The position numbers were made by a program, and so were the translations under genes. Positions 50,436-53,364 of a DNA stretch of 53,364 nt are shown here, piece after piece (the first letter of the stretch is position 1; each line of letters begins with the position of its first letter). Under the pieces are notes generated by a model that searched no databases, was not told the DNA's origin, and saw nothing but the letters and a program-made list of their open reading frames with translations. The stretch is taken from NCBI RefSeq assembly GCF_007997155.1, contig NZ_VORT01000016.1:1-53364 (forward strand), read 5' to 3'. This DNA comes from Aequorivita antarctica (lineage in GTDB: Bacteria > Bacteroidota > Bacteroidia > Flavobacteriales > Flavobacteriaceae).

Positions 50436-51467
50436 TTATTCTTCTATTGGAACTGATAAATTAACTCCTGCTGGCATGGTATTATCTTTAATAGTATGAG
50501 GAGATGTTACTTCTTCTGAATCAATCAACAATGTTGCAGAATTTGAACCATCAAAACTCAGGACATTGTTATATCCCATACTAGCCATCGCATCTCTAAT
50601 TTCATCTAATGTATATCCTATTGAGCCATCTTGTTGAGATACAATCGCCCAGTTTCCTGTATTTGAATTATAACCTAAAATAGTTTTTCCAACAGTTTTA
50701 TTATTTTGGTTACTAAATCCGCTACTGCTTTTTTGAAGTAAATATTGTTTATTTTCCTCGCTAACTTCTCCTTTTGCCGCCAATCCTTTTGGAGCCCCAT
50801 TTGAATAGATATTTGTTTCACCATATTTGAGACCATCTACAATTAAGGGAATACCACCTCCAATAGCAAATTGACTATCAGCAGGAGGGTCACCCATTCC
50901 AGTAAACCAAGAACAACTTTCAGCCGGATCTCCAGCAAAGTAAAAGGTACCTGTAGAAGACCTTCCGGATAAGATTTTACCATTTTCGATATTATATCCT
51001 TGACCAGGGAATAAGGTATTATCGCGTGGAAACCAAGATGCAAGATAATTGGCATGAGACACTTTTCTATCAAAAAGTTGTGTGTTGATTGCAAAATCTT
51101 GTTTTTTAGTATCTATATATTTCATCGCATCTGTTAAACTTTCATCTGAATTTCTAATAACAAATTTCCAATCTACATTTTGTAATTTTATTAAATATAC
51201 TCCTTCTGTCATCTTCTTTATTTCAGCTTCAAGCCCTTCAAGTTCGACTGCTGTGATAACCACATTTTCACTAAAAGCATAAGGACTATTAAATGAGAAC
51301 CTACTGGCTAATGGATCAACCGCAAAGAACCTTCCTATCCTTGGGTCGTGCATTCTAAATTTATAATTAATGGAATTTCCCTCTCCTTTTATCTCGTCAT
51401 CCATCTCCTGTCCTTGGAATCCATAACGATAGCCAGATGTGTTCGCATGCCGCCCCGGCTGTAACAT
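50436..51467 (-). CDS. Orphan Rhs cassette, phosphodiester-glycosidase (NAGPA-like) toxin
   Basis: In the 343-residue product, residues 1-78 are the Rhs core end. The remaining 265 residues look like a whole NAGPA/phosphodiester glycosidase domain (PF09992): VYLIKLQNVDWKFVIR at its start, DFAINTQLFDRKV, QFAIGGGIPLIVDG (about 200-213), and near the end IRDAMASMGYNNVLSFDGSNSATLLID (about 296-322), which fits the conserved LxLDGGxSxTLxxxG motif. The mammalian relative removes GlcNAc from phosphodiesters; bacterial ones act on wall or capsule sugars. A cell-envelope substrate fits the membrane-bound immunity partner. Confidence 0.78.
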   Translation of the reverse strand: MLQPGRHANTSGYRYGFQGQEMDDEIKGEGNSINYKFRMHDPRIGRFFAVDPLASRFSFNSPYAFSENVVITAVELEGLEAEIKKMTEGVYLIKLQNVDWKFVIRNSDESLTDAMKYIDTKKQDFAINTQLFDRKVSHANYLASWFPRDNTLFPGQGYNIENGKILSGRSSTGTFYFAGDPAESCSWFTGMGDPPADSQFAIGGGIPLIVDGLKYGETNIYSNGAPKGLAAKGEVSEENKQYLLQKSSSGFSNQNNKTVGKTILGYNSNTGNWAIVSQQDGSIGYTLDEIRDAMASMGYNNVLSFDGSNSATLLIDSEEVTSPHTIKDNTMPAGVNLSVPIEE

Positions 51468-51484
51468 GCCGAAGGGATAGCATA

Positions 51485-51499
51485 TTTATGTGAAAGAAC
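51485..51499 (-). promoter_or_regulatory. Conserved cassette box (full set described here)
   Basis: Plus-strand TTTATGTGAAAGAAC, sense GTTCTTTCACATAAA. Present before the Rhs starts at 40618, 42274, 43722, 45867 (1 change), 48204, 49712 and 51467, with a weaker TTTATATAAAAGAAC at 38850-38864 and TATTTAAAAGAAC at 53278-53290. On the sense strand it ends in TAA in the frame of the core, so it is not coding there. In several copies TATCTTTA or TATTTTTA, close to the -7 consensus TAnnTTTG, lies 5-8 bp upstream. It may be a transcription start/leader or a recombination boundary. Confidence 0.6.
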
Positions 51500-51814
51500 G
51501 TGGGTTAAAAATAAGATTTTTGAATTTGACACAACTGATTATATTTTTATATCACTCCCATATTTATATTGATCTTGTGACCTTGAAGCTTTAAAATAAA
51601 AACTCTTTACCCATGACAATGTAATTTTATGTTTTACTATGATATTGAATAACTGCTTGAGAAGACAAGAGCCTTCCATTTTATCTTCTTGATATTCTTG
51701 TCAAGGCTTATAAACTGAAGGTTTGTAAAAAAGAAAGCACACGTGCTTAAACCTTTTATAATGTTCCAAGGGTTGAAGAGATCATTAGTTAATAATATCC
51801 GCCAAAATATGCCC
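51500..51814. other. Intergenic stretch between cassettes, no clear feature
   Basis: This is about 315 bp of AT-rich sequence. A short open plus-strand piece (LPFYLLDILVKAYKLKVCKK, about 51670-51730) could be the relic of a lost gene, but it has no start and no recognised family. Confidence 0.4.
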
Positions 51815-52249
51815 TTATTTGTGCTTGTTAATTATTTTTTTAAATTCCAGTGTATCCAATTTTATTATTTTTTCCAAAGAATTACCCATCTTTTTAAGGT
51901 AGGAAGATTTTTTTATAGGCATATATAGCGTATCTCCATAAAATATAAAGAATCGAAGGCTCGTTTCTGTAACATCTTTTGTAATTTCTATTTTACCATT
52001 TTTAAAATTCAAAGATCCTCTTTTATACCATACAGATTTTATATCACATTCTCCTTTGTTAAGATTTTTACAACGTATAAATTCGTCAGATGTATCTTTA
52101 AGCATTCTGTAAAATTCTTGCCGAACTTCTATTGGAAGCTTATCCCAAGTACTATTTATTTCTGTATTACTCTGTTCAGAACATCCAATGGTACTTGCGA
52201 AAATAACTAAAGAAATACAAATAAATATTATTTTAGCCCTTCCCATCAT
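51815..52249 (-). CDS. Presumed lipoprotein immunity protein for the hydrolase cassette
   Basis: The 144-residue product has a lipoprotein signal (KIIFICISLVIFASTIGC, lipobox Cys 23), so it sits on the periplasmic side of a membrane. It overlaps the toxin 3' end by 17 bp. A periplasmic immunity protein matches a lipase-type toxin. No named family is recognised in the mature part. Confidence 0.7.
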   Translation of the reverse strand: MMGRAKIIFICISLVIFASTIGCSEQSNTEINSTWDKLPIEVRQEFYRMLKDTSDEFIRCKNLNKGECDIKSVWYKRGSLNFKNGKIEITKDVTETSLRFFIFYGDTLYMPIKKSSYLKKMGNSLEKIIKLDTLEFKKIINKHK

Positions 52250-53261
52250 TTTCTTCTTTTATGGGTTGTGGTTGATTTTCCTTACTAATATTTTCTATTT
52301 CTTTTGTAGCTTTCAAGGTCTGAAAAGCTGATTTTAGTTTCGGAATTATTTTTTTTGCATTTTCATCCATATTACCTGTATGATTACCAAGCTTAGTCCA
52401 GAATTCGTCTGAGGTATCGTTATATTCTATTTGAAAAGCACCATTATAAAATTCGTTCAATTGATGAGAGTCTGCTCCGGACACAATATCAAATTTTGAA
52501 TCTACTTGGATGAAATTTACATATTTTCGTGCATTTTCTGATAGCGAATGAACACTATAATCTTTCATTCCTCCACTTTCTTCATCATAAGCGACGATCT
52601 CTTGAACGGGTGTATTGATAATAATCAGATCTATTCTAGGTATTTCACTAATATTACCTTTATCAAGTTCAGATATATAATGATCTACTAATAAATTGGC
52701 GGCCTCAATCCCAACATTGCCGCCATGACTATGTCCAATCATTAAGATAGGTTTTGGTTTTAATGGGCTAAATACATTCGCTCCTTCTTCAAACTTATTA
52801 GTTCCAATTATTAATTCTGCCAATTCCCTTCCGCCTCGTTTTCGGGAATATGGATTAAAGGCTCCACCCCAATTTTGGGTATATACATCTTGCAGACCTG
52901 TTCGTTCCCTTCCAAAGTCTGAATAAAGTGTGCTAAAATATCCGCTGGGATCATAATTTGGATCTGATGAAAAACCAATTGTGCCATGAATTAGATATGT
53001 TTCTAATCCTTCCAATTCAACAGCATCAATAACACGATTTCCACTAAATTGATACGTCGAAAGCCAAGGATAATCATGAGCTAATGGATCCACAGCAAAA
53101 AACCTACCCACCCGAGGATCATGCATTCTGTATTTGTAGTTGATAGAGTTTCCCTCCCCTTTAATCTCATCGTCCATCTCCTGCCCCTGAAACCCGTAGC
53201 GGTAATTCGAAGTGTTCGCATGCCGCCCGGGCATAAGCATGCCGAAGGGATAGTAATTCAA
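52233..53261 (-). CDS. Orphan Rhs cassette, alpha/beta-hydrolase (lipase-like) toxin
   Basis: In the 342-residue frame, residues 1-87 are the Rhs core end. The frame opens at a TTG (53261, LNYYPFGM); the ATG at 53240 is an alternative. The C-terminal domain is an alpha/beta hydrolase: LIHGTIGF (about 90-97) and PILMIGHSHGGNVGIEAAN (about 171-189), with Ser 178 in the GHSHG nucleophile elbow, followed by IDLIIINTPVQE and a NFIQVDSKFDIVSGADSHQ stretch carrying likely Asp/His of the triad. It probably attacks membrane phospholipids. Its partner immunity protein is a lipoprotein. Confidence 0.82.
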   Translation of the reverse strand: MNYYPFGMLMPGRHANTSNYRYGFQGQEMDDEIKGEGNSINYKYRMHDPRVGRFFAVDPLAHDYPWLSTYQFSGNRVIDAVELEGLETYLIHGTIGFSSDPNYDPSGYFSTLYSDFGRERTGLQDVYTQNWGGAFNPYSRKRGGRELAELIIGTNKFEEGANVFSPLKPKPILMIGHSHGGNVGIEAANLLVDHYISELDKGNISEIPRIDLIIINTPVQEIVAYDEESGGMKDYSVHSLSENARKYVNFIQVDSKFDIVSGADSHQLNEFYNGAFQIEYNDTSDEFWTKLGNHTGNMDENAKKIIPKLKSAFQTLKATKEIENISKENQPQPIKEENDGKG

Positions 53262-53364
53262 TATTCACTCAATTCACTATTTAAAAGAACTTTTGACCTT
53301 TTTATAAACCAAAAAAAGAACCTTTTCGAGTCATTAATAGGTTTAATGGTCTAAAAATAGAACT
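53262..53364. other. Window end upstream of the first cassette
   Basis: About 100 bp of AT-rich sequence with the cassette box variant TATTTAAAAGAAC (53278-53290). No gene is visible. A full-length Rhs gene, if present, must lie beyond the window. Confidence 0.5.

Overview
The window looks like chromosomal DNA of a member of the Flavobacteriaceae (phylum Bacteroidota). It is AT-rich. Several promoters fit the Bacteroidota -7 consensus TAnnTTTG. Lineage-typical families are present: a HYC_CC_PP protein, a small histone H1-like protein, and truncated HMA-type proteins of the kind found in flavobacterial metal islands. No rRNA, tRNA, CRISPR array or intact insertion sequence was recognised.

Layout. 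(1) 1-2455, minus: a secreted M6-family metalloprotease with repeated C-terminal modules, cut by the window edge. (2) 3.1-18.9 kb, plus: a copper/silver-type resistance island. It holds a HYC_CC_PP protein, a CusA-like RND pump, a TolC-like outer-membrane factor, a multicopper oxidase fused to an outer-membrane barrel, two DUF3347 proteins, a haem-binding protein, Met-rich lipoproteins, HMA proteins, an APC permease, a DUF305 protein, a CDF transporter and a CusB-like adaptor. The P-type copper ATPase of the island survives only as its N-terminal HMA domain and its last 27 codons. (3) 19.1-20.8 kb, minus: an acyl-CoA synthetase. (4) 21.0-22.8 kb: an ArsR-repressor / thioredoxin-like / permease operon with two matching ATCG-N8-CGAT operators. 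(5) 23.0-27.7 kb: a two-component system followed by two DUF2231-like membrane proteins, a rubrerythrin lipoprotein and an HD hydrolase. All four transcription units carry the same 11-bp-period TTAAG direct repeat 30-31 bp before a -7 element, which points to one regulon. (6) 27.7-36.5 kb: a histone H1-like gene flanked by low-complexity repeats, an OmpA lipoprotein, a DUF1826-like protein, an M23 peptidase with C-terminal repeats, an AraC regulator and a large Cys/Trp-rich protein of unknown function.

(7) 36.6-53.3 kb, almost all minus: the most striking part. After a GIY-YIG nuclease with palindromic repeats, there are nine consecutive cassettes. Each begins with the same roughly 80-residue end of an Rhs core (YPFGM...[15 protein letters not shown]...[10 protein letters not shown]...ELEGLE), switches abruptly to an unrelated C-terminal domain, and is followed at once by a small unrelated gene, the presumed immunity gene. 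Recognisable toxin folds include an alpha/beta hydrolase, a phosphodiester glycosidase (NAGPA-like), a possible GNAT acetyltransferase, a PD-(D/E)xK nuclease, a nucleotidyltransferase, a cytidine-deaminase-like domain and ADP-ribosyltransferase-like domains. None has an Rhs N-terminus or export signal, so the array reads as a reservoir of orphan toxin/immunity modules for an Rhs protein probably lying beyond the right edge. The cassette furthest from that edge is broken by frameshifts, a SUKH immunity remnant sits between two cassettes, and a KptA RNA 2'-phosphotransferase is inserted in opposite orientation.
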